8,375 nucleotides of DNA from CAVURW01 sp963743595 (GCA_963743595.1 CAVURW010000102.1:1-8375); one strand, 5' to 3'; counted from the first letter of the stretch, positions 1 through 5,915 are shown. Translations and numbers: made by a program. The notes: generated by a model from the sequence alone, not told the origin.

Positions 1-58
1 ACAAAACGATACAAAACGAAAGCGGAAATTTCGTTTTGAACCGTAATCCTATCGTTTT
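1..58. repeat. Nested AT-rich inverted and direct repeats
   Basis: The element ACAAAACGA occurs at 1-9 and 11-19, spaced exactly 10 bases apart. Its reverse complement appears at 30-38 (TCGTTTTG core) and a shorter form at 52-58. Positions 12-21 and 29-38 form a perfect 10-bp stem with a 7-base loop, and 3-11 can pair with 50-58 outside it. This lies just past the stop of the methyltransferase gene on the minus strand. Read on that strand it could be a weak AT-rich terminator ending in T-rich sequence. The one-helical-turn spacing would also suit a protein-binding site for a gene left of the window. The sequence does not decide between these. Confidence 0.5.
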
Positions 59-75
59 CACGCCACGCCGGTCGT

Positions 76-963
76 CTAAACCAAGTGCTCGGCCACATCC
101 GGGCAACCAAAGCAATCGTTCAAGATCGCCGCCAGTCGCAAGCGTTTTTCCGGCGCCAATTCCTCGCCTTGCAGGTAGTCGCGGAGAAACAGCGCATCTG
201 CCCACGCGAGCTGATCTCCGGAAGAGAGCGGATCCTTCGCCTGTGCCGCCGTTTCTGCGAATCGCGGGTGCACCTGCGCCAGAAACTTCAGGAGAATAAA
301 CCCGCGCTGTTGCAGAAATTGGCAGACCTCAGAAAAGAGCGGCTGGTCTTGATACAACTCTAGGAACGCGACTTGCACTTCCACGGCCAATGCGTGTTGC
401 AAACGATTTTGCCCGTGATGCAATACGACCAGCTCGGCACCGCGTACATTTAGGCGTAAGAGATCGGGTTTTGCCGTCTCGGGAACATCGTCCAGGCGCA
501 GCGTTTGCACCTCCTCATAGCCGTCCTCGGCCAGGCCCTCGCCCAAGCCGGAAAAGCACTTGAACAAACGGGGATTCAGTCGAAAAAGAGACGCACTGGC
601 GCGCACATTTCCGCCCGGTGCTGGAGCCGTCACTCCATCCACCACCACGATGGGATGCGGAATCTGGCCGTGATGCAAAATGCGCTTGGTTCCATCCGAG
701 ACGATTCCCACGTCGTAGCGTTCATTGGGACCCGCCGCCCGCTGCAAGGCCTCGCACGCTTCGGGGTTTGAATCGATTCCGTAAACCTGCGCAAATCCGC
801 CGTTCACAACGTCCATGTAGGCCGGAATTTTGCCCGCGCGGCGACAGCCGATATCCACAATCCGAGTCAACTCGCCCAGCTTAAGGCGTTCGTGAAGTAA
901 AGTGTCGGCCATACCGTCCATGACTAGCAGGGTGCCGAAGAAGTCGCAAGAACCGTGGATCAC
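76..963 (-). CDS. FkbM-family SAM-dependent methyltransferase
   Basis: Predicted class I SAM-dependent methyltransferase of the FkbM type, a family that O-methylates sugars, polyketides and other small molecules; the substrate here is unknown. With the chosen start the product has 295 residues. Visible features are a SAM-binding motif I (IVDIGC, about residues 35-40), an acidic strand end (YGIDSNPEA, about 61-69), and the FkbM hallmark LLRLNVRGAE at about 168-177. After that come the usual beta-strand (VEVQVAFLELY) and QPLF..V..FL..RGF. I chose GTG at 963 because it overlaps the upstream stop as GTGA, which fits translational coupling. ATGs at 921 and 912 are alternatives, and a more upstream ATG at 1023 would overlap the neighbour by 64 bases. 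No clear Shine-Dalgarno sequence precedes any of them. It is the last gene of the purF unit. There is no signal peptide or membrane segment, so it is probably cytosolic. Confidence 0.8.
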   Translation of the reverse strand: MIHGSCDFFGTLLVMDGMADTLLHERLKLGELTRIVDIGCRRAGKIPAYMDVVNGGFAQVYGIDSNPEACEALQRAAGPNERYDVGIVSDGTKRILHHGQIPHPIVVVDGVTAPAPGGNVRASASLFRLNPRLFKCFSGLGEGLAEDGYEEVQTLRLDDVPETAKPDLLRLNVRGAELVVLHHGQNRLQHALAVEVQVAFLELYQDQPLFSEVCQFLQQRGFILLKFLAQVHPRFAETAAQAKDPLSSGDQLAWADALFLRDYLQGEELAPEKRLRLAAILNDCFGCPDVAEHLV

Positions 964-2051
964 TCGGTCAATCTCGCACCCGCCCGTTTTACCTCGTCCC
1001 AATCCCCGATGAACCGCCACCAATTCGTGAGCGCGTGCCGCCCGTCTTTCAAGCCATTGTCACGACCCGGCAACGATTGCATCCAGAGCAGATGCCATTG
1101 CGCTTCAATGCGCTGCCAGCGGTTTGCATTGATCGGGGCGAATTGGCCGGAACCATCGGGCGTCCAATCTTCGAGATCAGAGAGAACCGTCTCCATTTCC
1201 TTGTAGCTGTAATCTTTCGACGCATTTGGCGGGTAATGACACCAACCGCAACGCCGAGGCGAGGTCAAGCGACCCGTTGCGTCGGCACCCACAAATCGTC
1301 CCCAGAAGAGGAGCTTGCTCCAGGCGCTGTGCGGAGTTGTATCCCGTCCCTCAACATGGTTCAAAAGCGCCTCGATTTGGTGGATGTGGTTGTGGACATT
1401 TTCGTTCACGCTGCGGAGCATATTGAACTGATAGAGCGTGTAGGTGTGGCGGTACTCCGGCAGGTCTTTGTAGCGCCAGCTGTTGCTGATATTTCCGTAC
1501 GGTCCGGCCATGTTCGATTCCGTTAAGCTGCGCAAATTCGCCTGCGAAACCAGCTTTGCATCAAAGGACGGTTCGTCGCCCATGTAATGCGTGCTCCAAA
1601 CCCAGATCTGCCGCACGCCCCGTTCTTCCACCCACGTCCGCGCATCGATCTCTTTCAGCACGCGAAACCAGTCTGGAAATGGTACCGGTTTACCGTTCCG
1701 ATCCGGTGCGAAGAATTGCTTCGAAGCGGGAGGCAAATCGTCGATGGTGTAGATGCCGACAATTGGGTAAGTAATCGATGGCGGCGCAGCTGGATTGCGA
1801 TAGGCCCGGTACTTGGTGCCCTCCTCAAAAAAGAAGCGGGTCTGAGGAAGCTCTCGATCGAGTTCCGCGAGCTTGTCATGGAGCGGAATCGGGGGATTTA
1901 AATCGAAATAATTCGGCGCTTTATAGGGGTCAAGAAAGCCGCCGTCACGGCTGGCCGGAACGAATCGTAAAACGAGCACGGGAATCGTGAACAGAGCACG
2001 CTCGTCCCGAGACGCAAGAGCCGGTGAGATGGGCTCTTCTCGAAATTCCAT
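960..2051 (-). CDS. Uncharacterised 363-residue protein co-transcribed with purF
   Basis: I cannot assign a function. The protein has blocks that look like conserved family motifs: ESNMAGPYGNISNS (178-191), a His-rich VHNHIHQIEALL (219-230), CGWCHYPPN (268-276), DLEDWTPDGSG (292-302), WMQSLPGRDNG (323-333) and NWWRFIGDWD (343-352). The dense W, H, N and D content of these blocks suggests an enzyme or carbohydrate-binding fold, possibly with a metal site from the histidines and the Cys-x-x-Cys pair; that is inference. From memory, the block order resembles conserved hypothetical proteins found in bacteria and archaea, often secreted. Here I see no signal peptide, only a short polar N-terminus before IPVLVLRFVP (23-32). 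The ATG lies two bases after the purF stop (TAG-CT-ATG) and the 3' end overlaps the methyltransferase start by four bases, so it sits in the middle of an operon. Confidence 0.75.
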   Translation of the reverse strand: MEFREEPISPALASRDERALFTIPVLVLRFVPASRDGGFLDPYKAPNYFDLNPPIPLHDKLAELDRELPQTRFFFEEGTKYRAYRNPAAPPSITYPIVGIYTIDDLPPASKQFFAPDRNGKPVPFPDWFRVLKEIDARTWVEERGVRQIWVWSTHYMGDEPSFDAKLVSQANLRSLTESNMAGPYGNISNSWRYKDLPEYRHTYTLYQFNMLRSVNENVHNHIHQIEALLNHVEGRDTTPHSAWSKLLFWGRFVGADATGRLTSPRRCGWCHYPPNASKDYSYKEMETVLSDLEDWTPDGSGQFAPINANRWQRIEAQWHLLWMQSLPGRDNGLKDGRHALTNWWRFIGDWDEVKRAGARLTE

Positions 2052-2053
2052 AG

Positions 2054-3553
2054 CTACTCGATTTTGGTTTTGGCCACTTCTGGAGTGAGCGGCACGGGAA
2101 TCGTTTCCATGAGCGATTCGCCCCGTTGATTGCGCCGTTCAAAGACCATTTTATCGAGGTCGCGATTGTACGCGATAGGGTATTTGCCATTAAAGCAGGC
2201 GAGGCAGAAACGCGATTCATCTCGGCCTGTAGCGCGGACCAAACTCGCTTCATCCAGGTAACCGAGCGAATCGGCCTGGAGATATTTACGAATCTCAACA
2301 TCGGTCAACTGATTCGCGATCAAGTCGCGGGGATCGGGGAAATCGATGCCGTAATGGCACGGGTGCCGATGAGGCGGACAACTGATGCGGATGTGAACCT
2401 CTTTTGCGCCCGCTTCACGCAGATTGACCACGCGACTGCGAGCCGTGGTGCCGCGGACAATCGAGTCATCGACGACGACCACGCGCTTGCCTGCTACGCG
2501 TTCTTTGATCAGGTTCAACTTCACCTTAACTGAGAAATCTCGAGCCATCTGGGAGGGCTGCAAAAACGTGCGTCCGACGTAGTGATTCCGAACAAACGCG
2601 TGGTCGTAGGGAATGCCCGATTCCTCGCTGTACCCCAGCGCGGCGTAGTTACCGGAGTCGGGCACCGGGATCACAATGTCCGCGTCTACGGGGTGGAGCC
2701 GGGCCAGTTCGCGGCCCATATTGGTGCGAACTGCGGAGACGTTTAGCCCTTCCAAGGTGCTATCGGGTCGCGCGAAATAGACATATTCGAAGATACAAAA
2801 GCCGAGCTTGGGTTTCGGTACAAAAGGCTTGTAGGACTTGATGCCGGTCTCGTTGATGACAACGATTTCGCCCGGCTCAATATCGCGGACGAACTTCGCA
2901 CCGGGAATGATATCGAACGCACATGTTTCGCTGGAGAGAAGGTACGCACCATCGACCGTGCCGAGGCAGAGCGGGCGAAACCCGAGGCTATCGCGCGCGC
3001 CGACGATCTCGTTTTCGCTCAGGATGACAAGCGAGAACGCCCCATTCACGCGAGTGAGCGTTTGGACCAGGCTCGCCTCGTGCAGGCGCGAGACTGGTTG
3101 CGCCAGAAGGTGCAGGATCACTTCACTATCGACCGTGGTTTTGAAAATCGCGCCACGTGCTTCCAGTTCGTCCCGGAGGATATTGGCATTTACGAGGTTG
3201 CCATTATGGCCCACGGCAATCTGGCCTCGCGCACAATCGGCTACGATCGGCTGCGCGTTTTCCAGGGTGCTCGATCCGGTCGTGGAATAGCGCACATGAC
3301 CGATCGCGCGGGTGCCGGAGAGCTTCGAGAGAACTTGATCGTTGAAGACTTGGTAAACCAGCCCCATGCCGTGGTGGCTGCGAAACTTATTCGTCTTCCC
3401 ATCGCCGCCCGCCACGATACCGGCGCTTTCCTGGCCGCGATGTTGCAGAGCGTAGAGCCCGAAGAAGGTGATTTCAGCTGCGTTTGGGTGGCCGTAAACG
3501 GCGAAAACGCCGCATTCGTCTTTAGGTCGGTGAGGGAGAGATTTCGGGGACAT
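2054..3553 (-). CDS. purF: Amidophosphoribosyltransferase (glutamine PRPP amidotransferase)
   Basis: Catalyses the first committed step of de novo purine synthesis: PRPP plus glutamine give 5-phosphoribosylamine. The 499 residues contain a class II glutaminase domain followed by a phosphoribosyltransferase domain. Cys14 (DECGVF) is the expected N-terminal nucleophile, so a 13-residue propeptide should be removed. GHVRYST (85-91) and GHNGNL (115-120) are glutaminase motifs. VVVVDDSIVRGTT (358-370) is the PRPP-binding loop. Cys253, Cys399, Cys450 and Cys453 match the four ligands of the [4Fe-4S] cluster of the Bacillus subtilis class, so this is the iron-sulfur form and not the E. coli cluster-less form. 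Length is slightly above the usual 470-480 through the C-terminal tail. The ATG is supported by the propeptide; no Shine-Dalgarno sequence is evident. It heads the three-gene unit that runs to position 76. No PurR-like or purine riboswitch element was recognised upstream. Confidence 0.97.
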   Translation of the reverse strand: MSPKSLPHRPKDECGVFAVYGHPNAAEITFFGLYALQHRGQESAGIVAGGDGKTNKFRSHHGMGLVYQVFNDQVLSKLSGTRAIGHVRYSTTGSSTLENAQPIVADCARGQIAVGHNGNLVNANILRDELEARGAIFKTTVDSEVILHLLAQPVSRLHEASLVQTLTRVNGAFSLVILSENEIVGARDSLGFRPLCLGTVDGAYLLSSETCAFDIIPGAKFVRDIEPGEIVVINETGIKSYKPFVPKPKLGFCIFEYVYFARPDSTLEGLNVSAVRTNMGRELARLHPVDADIVIPVPDSGNYAALGYSEESGIPYDHAFVRNHYVGRTFLQPSQMARDFSVKVKLNLIKERVAGKRVVVVDDSIVRGTTARSRVVNLREAGAKEVHIRISCPPHRHPCHYGIDFPDPRDLIANQLTDVEIRKYLQADSLGYLDEASLVRATGRDESRFCLACFNGKYPIAYNRDLDKMVFERRNQRGESLMETIPVPLTPEVAKTKIE

Positions 3554-3614
3554 GTTGGGCAGGGAAGGATAACATACTCCAAACGCTGGCCTAGACTAAT
3601 GCTATTTCTTCCAT

Positions 3615-3703
3615 CTGCGACAGCACGTAGGCCGGAACGCGGGCGACCGGGAAAGCTCGCCAGACCGCCATGCTCACCGTTACGGCGGGGTTCAGGTGCG
3701 CTC
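3615..3703 (-). pseudogene. Fragment of an aquaglyceroporin gene (first NPA box to helix 3)
   Basis: These 89 bases match 4403-4491 inside aqpS at 87 positions, with a constant offset of 788. The two differences, at 3633 (C versus T) and 3663 (G versus A), are both synonymous on the minus strand (Pro and Val codons). The translated piece reads through AHLNPAVTV to AYVLSQ, covering the first NPA box and the start of the third membrane helix. Identity stops abruptly on both sides, and the flanks do not look like aquaporin in any frame. It is therefore a dead fragment. It may be the remnant of a second aqpS-like gene or a product of local duplication or template switching. Confidence 0.85.
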
Positions 3704-3856
3704 GCCCTGCTTCGGGGTGTAATCGGGATGAGGCTGCGCGTAGCTCCAGAGAACGATTAGGGCGAGGGGAATCCCCTCGCACGCTACAGTCATCCACGCA
3801 GCGGGTTTCAACGCACGGTCAGCGTACTCGGGATTTACGCTGGTGTCGATTTGCAG
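3692..3856 (-). pseudogene. Orphan open stretch after aqpS stop, one hydrophobic segment
   Basis: Immediately after the aqpS TGA, in the same frame, 54 codons stay open before the next TGA at 3692-3694. The encoded peptide starts LQIDTSVNPEYADR and contains a hydrophobic run of about 20 residues (WMTVACEGIPLALIVLWSYA), then a polar tail YTPKQGERT. It reads like the C-terminus of an integral membrane protein, but I do not recognise which. The last two residues and the stop come from the aquaporin fragment, so the natural end has been replaced. An internal ATG at 3793 would give a 33-residue product, but no Shine-Dalgarno sequence precedes it. The most economical reading is the tail of a broken gene. 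A small membrane protein or read-through extension of aqpS is less likely. Confidence 0.4.
3762..3780. terminator. GC-rich hairpin between ars operon and purF
   Basis: Perfect 8-bp inverted repeat GCGAGGGG / CCCCTCGC around a 3-base AAT loop. It sits about 77 bases beyond the aqpS stop and upstream of purF, where an ars-operon terminator would be expected. No T-tract follows on either strand, so it is not a canonical intrinsic terminator. It also falls within the orphan open stretch, so it may be incidental. Confidence 0.3.
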
Positions 3857-4681
3857 TCAGTTCGGTGAACCCGAATATCCGATTCGGAAGGGCTGGTAAG
3901 TCCAACCGCCCAGAATTCCGCCGATCATGGGCGCAAGAATATAAACGGTAAGCCATCCCGATCCGTTTGCGGTGAAGGGAACGGAACCCCAGCCTGCGAG
4001 ACTTGAGAAGAGGCGCGGGCCGAAGTCTCGGGCAGGATTGAAACAGGCCATGGTTAGCGGACCTAAAATCGAGATGAGCAGCGTCACCGTTAGCCCGATT
4101 GTGGCGGCAGTCAAAATCTGAGGGCGGTCTTTGTTATTCGGATCCGTACAACAGAAAATCACGAGGAGAAGTAGAGCTGTGCCCACGACCTCGGCAAAAA
4201 AGGCACGCGCTGGTTCCATGATTCTTCTGCAGTCGGCGGTAAGCGGTTTGCCTCCCGGATTGGGGAAGTACTCGCCGAACACCATGGCACTGGCTTCGCT
4301 GCCGGGTTGGCCGCGAACAATGAGGTTTCTTGACTCAAATTCTGAAATTGCCCCTCCGAAGAGCCCGTACAAAACAGCGGCGGCAACGAACGCACCCGTA
4401 ACCTGCGACAGCACGTAGGCTGGAACGCGGGCGACCGGGAAAGCTCGCCAAACCGCCATGCTCACCGTTACGGCGGGGTTCAGGTGCGCTCCACTCAGTG
4501 AGCTCGTCAAATAAATCGCGGTGGCAATCCCTAAGCCCCAAACAATCGCTACCTGGAACACTCCCACTTGCGCCCCTAAAGTCACCGCCGAACAGACACT
4601 TCCGCAGCCGAAAAAGACCAACAAAAACGTGCCGACAAATTCGCCGATCACCCAGGGCGGAATGAGGGGTATCGTTTTCAA
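3857..4681 (-). CDS. aqpS: Aquaglyceroporin, AqpS-type arsenite channel
   Basis: MIP-family channel of 274 residues for small neutral solutes; in an ars operon its likely cargo is As(OH)3, which it would pass down its gradient out of the cell. Six membrane helices can be drawn at about 10-29, 40-60, 86-109, 158-178, 189-208 and 242-262. The two pore boxes are NPA at 68-70 (AHLNPAVTV) and NPA at 215-217 (CFNPARDFGPR). The Asp after NPAR is the usual mark of the glycerol-facilitator branch, and Arg218 is the selectivity-filter arginine. The loop before helix 4 is long. I start it at TTG 4681, which overlaps the upstream stop as TTGA, matching the other junctions of this operon, and leaves a short N-terminus before helix 1. 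An ATG at 4753 would add 24 Arg-rich residues and overlap the neighbour by 76 bases. The symbol rests on context; glycerol transport is possible. Confidence 0.88.
   Translation of the reverse strand: MKTIPLIPPWVIGEFVGTFLLVFFGCGSVCSAVTLGAQVGVFQVAIVWGLGIATAIYLTSSLSGAHLNPAVTVSMAVWRAFPVARVPAYVLSQVTGAFVAAAVLYGLFGGAISEFESRNLIVRGQPGSEASAMVFGEYFPNPGGKPLTADCRRIMEPARAFFAEVVGTALLLLVIFCCTDPNNKDRPQILTAATIGLTVTLLISILGPLTMACFNPARDFGPRLFSSLAGWGSVPFTANGSGWLTVYILAPMIGGILGGWTYQPFRIGYSGSPN
4403..4491 (-). repeat. Source copy of the 89-bp aquaporin repeat
   Basis: Intact in-frame part of aqpS, identical at 87 of 89 positions to 3615-3703 in the same orientation. It spans the first NPA box and the beginning of helix 3. 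The pair forms a direct repeat 788 bases apart that could support recombination deleting most of aqpS. Confidence 0.9.
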
Positions 4682-5139
4682 TCGCAGCAATCGTCGTCGG
4701 CGGAGCAGCAAGACGGCGCACTCTCCAATCCACACTTTTCCTTGGCTAAACAATCGGTGTTTTTTGTCGTTAGCCGGAACGTAATGGCGTCATCGGAAAT
4801 ATCAGCTGAAGCGATAGGAAATTGAGAGATATAGGGAGCTTCGAATTCCACTTCCACAGGAAGTTCCTCTCCTCCCAGAATCTTAGCGGCTAATGTGAGA
4901 ATCTTGGCGAGTTTACCGGCCGCTAACGAGTGATCTTCGTCATTAACTGCCACCCAAGCCTGTAAGACGCAGGACGAAACCGAGCGCTCGGTTCCACCGC
5001 AATCGATGAAGTTCTTCTGCACGTGACCTACCTCCGTGACATGAAAATGCGATGGGATGCTCTTTTCGTCGGGCAGCACGAGGTGGATCTTCTTATCCGT
5101 ATGGGCTTCCAATATGTTTTTAAATTCGTTGATGTTCAT
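4678..5139 (-). CDS. DUF6428-like protein with Cys-rich tail, ars-associated
   Basis: Protein of 153 residues resembling the DUF6428 family often seen next to arsR and arsC; its biochemical role is unknown to me. A soluble domain (about 1-125) contains SHFHVTEVGHV (30-40), the FIDCGGT block with Cys47, and SSCVLQAWVA with Cys57. It is followed by a tail holding Cys130, Cys136, the pair Cys144-Cys145 and the pair Cys151-Cys152. Such paired cysteines suit binding of As(III) or another thiophilic metal, so a buffer, chaperone or handover role between ArsC and the channel is plausible but inferred. The ATG overlaps the arsC stop by four bases (ATGA), and its own stop overlaps the aqpS TTG start by four. 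No membrane segment or signal peptide is visible, so it is cytosolic. Confidence 0.85.
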   Translation of the reverse strand: MNINEFKNILEAHTDKKIHLVLPDEKSIPSHFHVTEVGHVQKNFIDCGGTERSVSSCVLQAWVAVNDEDHSLAAGKLAKILTLAAKILGGEELPVEVEFEAPYISQFPIASADISDDAITFRLTTKNTDCLAKEKCGLESAPSCCSADDDCCD

Positions 5140-5570
5140 GATTTGTGGGTTTCTTGGTATCCGGCGACGTAGGCTTCGAGCACCATTTTGATTTGGTCGC
5201 GTATGGCTCTAAAAACGGCGATGACTTTCTCGTCTGTTCCCGTGGCATGTGCGGGATCTTCAAAACCCCAATGGTAACGATGGAGCAGGCCGGGGAATAT
5301 GGGGCAAGCTTCCGCTGCGTTAGCACAGACGGTAATCACCGTATCGATCTTCTTGTCCAGAAACTCGCTTAAGTGCTTGGACGAATGACTGGAGATATCG
5401 ATACCAATTTCGTTCATGACTTGAATCGCCTTGGGATGGACATATCCTGCGGGCTTTGATCCGGCGCTAAAGACCTCGAAGAGATCTCCGGAAACACTGC
5501 GTAATATTCCCTCTGCTATGTGGCTGCGACAGGAATTTCCTGTGCACAAAATAAGGACTTTCTTTTTCAT
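5136..5570 (-). CDS. arsC: Thioredoxin-coupled arsenate reductase (LMW phosphatase fold)
   Basis: Reduces arsenate to arsenite in the cytosol using thioredoxin. The 144 residues match the low-molecular-weight tyrosine phosphatase fold. The active-site P-loop CTGNSCR occupies 9-15 with nucleophile Cys9 and Arg15. The redox pair Cys82 and Cys89 lies in VITVCANAAEACP, and the general acid region EDPAHATG carries Asp105. Spacing matches the Staphylococcus aureus pI258 ArsC pattern (Cys10, Cys82, Cys89, Asp105), which separates it from the glutaredoxin-linked E. coli ArsC and from plain phosphatases, which lack the second cysteine pair. The ATG overlaps the arsR stop by four bases. A hand tally gives roughly 50 % GC, somewhat lower than purF, which may point to transfer of the cassette. 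Confidence 0.95.
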   Translation of the reverse strand: MKKKVLILCTGNSCRSHIAEGILRSVSGDLFEVFSAGSKPAGYVHPKAIQVMNEIGIDISSHSSKHLSEFLDKKIDTVITVCANAAEACPIFPGLLHRYHWGFEDPAHATGTDEKVIAVFRAIRDQIKMVLEAYVAGYQETHKS

Positions 5571-5875
5571 GAATTGGCTTGTTTGGCCTTTAAAAAGAAC
5601 TGTGCCAGCTCATCCAGCGTCGATTCGGCCACCCAACACGCGGTGCTTTGACCACATTTCTTGGTGCGAATGAGGCCGGCCCGAGTTAGTTCTTTTAGGT
5701 GGTGTGAGACGGTGGGTTGACCGATTCCGAGGCCCTCACCGAGCTCCCCGATACAGAGGCGGGAACATTCTTCTTCATCGCAGCCATGGCGCTGGCAGCA
5801 GTTGGCCAGCCGCATAAAAATGGCGAGTCGATGCGGGTGGGAGAGGGCCTTGAAGAGGGTGGCGTAACGTTCCAT
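5567..5875 (-). CDS. arsR: ArsR-family arsenic-responsive repressor
   Basis: Winged-helix transcriptional repressor of 102 residues, first gene of the ars operon. The N-terminus ATLFKALSHPHRLAIF is typical of ArsR/SmtB proteins. The recognition helix is QPTVSHHLKEL (53-63), followed by the wing GLIRTKKCGQ. Cysteines at 26, 27, 32, 37 and 41 lie before and around the helix that holds ELCVCDL in E. coli ArsR. Here that motif is RLCIGEL with one cysteine, so As(III) is probably held by Cys41 together with cysteines of the CC-x4-C-x4-C cluster. Cys74 and Cys80 are further candidates. The ATG at 5875 is the only start in frame after an upstream stop codon. There is no Shine-Dalgarno sequence, and the likely promoter is so close that the message may be leaderless. 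It likely represses its own operon through the palindrome just upstream. Confidence 0.94.
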   Translation of the reverse strand: MERYATLFKALSHPHRLAIFMRLANCCQRHGCDEEECSRLCIGELGEGLGIGQPTVSHHLKELTRAGLIRTKKCGQSTACWVAESTLDELAQFFLKAKQANS

Positions 5876-5886
5876 TTCTATGGATT

Positions 5887-5915
5887 GATATATATCGATA
5901 TATTGAAATAATCAA
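5887..5915 (-). promoter_or_regulatory. Predicted ars promoter
   Basis: On the minus strand TTGATT (5915-5910) can serve as a -35 box and TATATC (5892-5887) as a -10 box, with a 17-base spacer. Transcription would start only about five bases before the arsR ATG at 5875, giving a leaderless or nearly leaderless message, consistent with the lack of a ribosome binding site. Assigned by eye. Confidence 0.45.
5890..5903. promoter_or_regulatory. ArsR operator candidate, 14-bp perfect palindrome
   Basis: ATATATCGATATAT is a perfect palindrome centred between 5896 and 5897, lying between the proposed -35 and -10 boxes and covering part of the -10. ArsR/SmtB repressors bind AT-rich dyads in this position, and derepression by As(III) would follow. 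The site is also within 100 bases of the divergent epimerase gene start, so an effect there is possible but unsupported. Confidence 0.6.

Larger units (their letters stand above)
3554..3856. other. Gap between ars operon and purF; rearrangement scar
   Basis: About 300 bases without an intact gene. From right to left it holds an open stretch that continues the aqpS frame past its stop, a GC-rich hairpin, an 89-base copy of part of aqpS, and about 60 bases directly before purF. Those last 60 bases should contain the purF promoter. A TATGTT sequence lies roughly 25 bases before the ATG on the minus strand, but there is no good -35 partner, so I do not call it. A reading frame of about 68 codons across 3591-3797 only arises because it runs through the aquaporin copy. 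Confidence 0.7.

Noticed and set aside
1035..1526. 163-codon open frame on the plus strand
   Set aside because: Antisense to the 363-residue operon gene and without motif structure or a ribosome binding site.
3062..3760. 232-codon open frame on the plus strand
   Set aside because: Lies antisense to purF, which has all catalytic and cluster residues; the translation shows no recognisable domain. It is a shadow of GC-rich codon use.
3591..3797. 68-codon minus-strand frame containing an aquaporin-like stretch
   Set aside because: The aquaporin part comes only from the 89-bp fragment; both flanks are unrelated to aquaporins, so it is not an intact small channel gene.
3857..3859. Programmed read-through or recoding of the aqpS TGA
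   Set aside because: aqpS already ends at a normal place after helix 6, no recoding hairpin directly follows the TGA, and the downstream frame ends in a rearrangement scar.
4671..4680. ATCGTTTTCA, identical to positions 51-60
   Set aside because: A ten-base match; this copy lies in aqpS coding sequence and lacks the surrounding repeats, so it is most likely chance.
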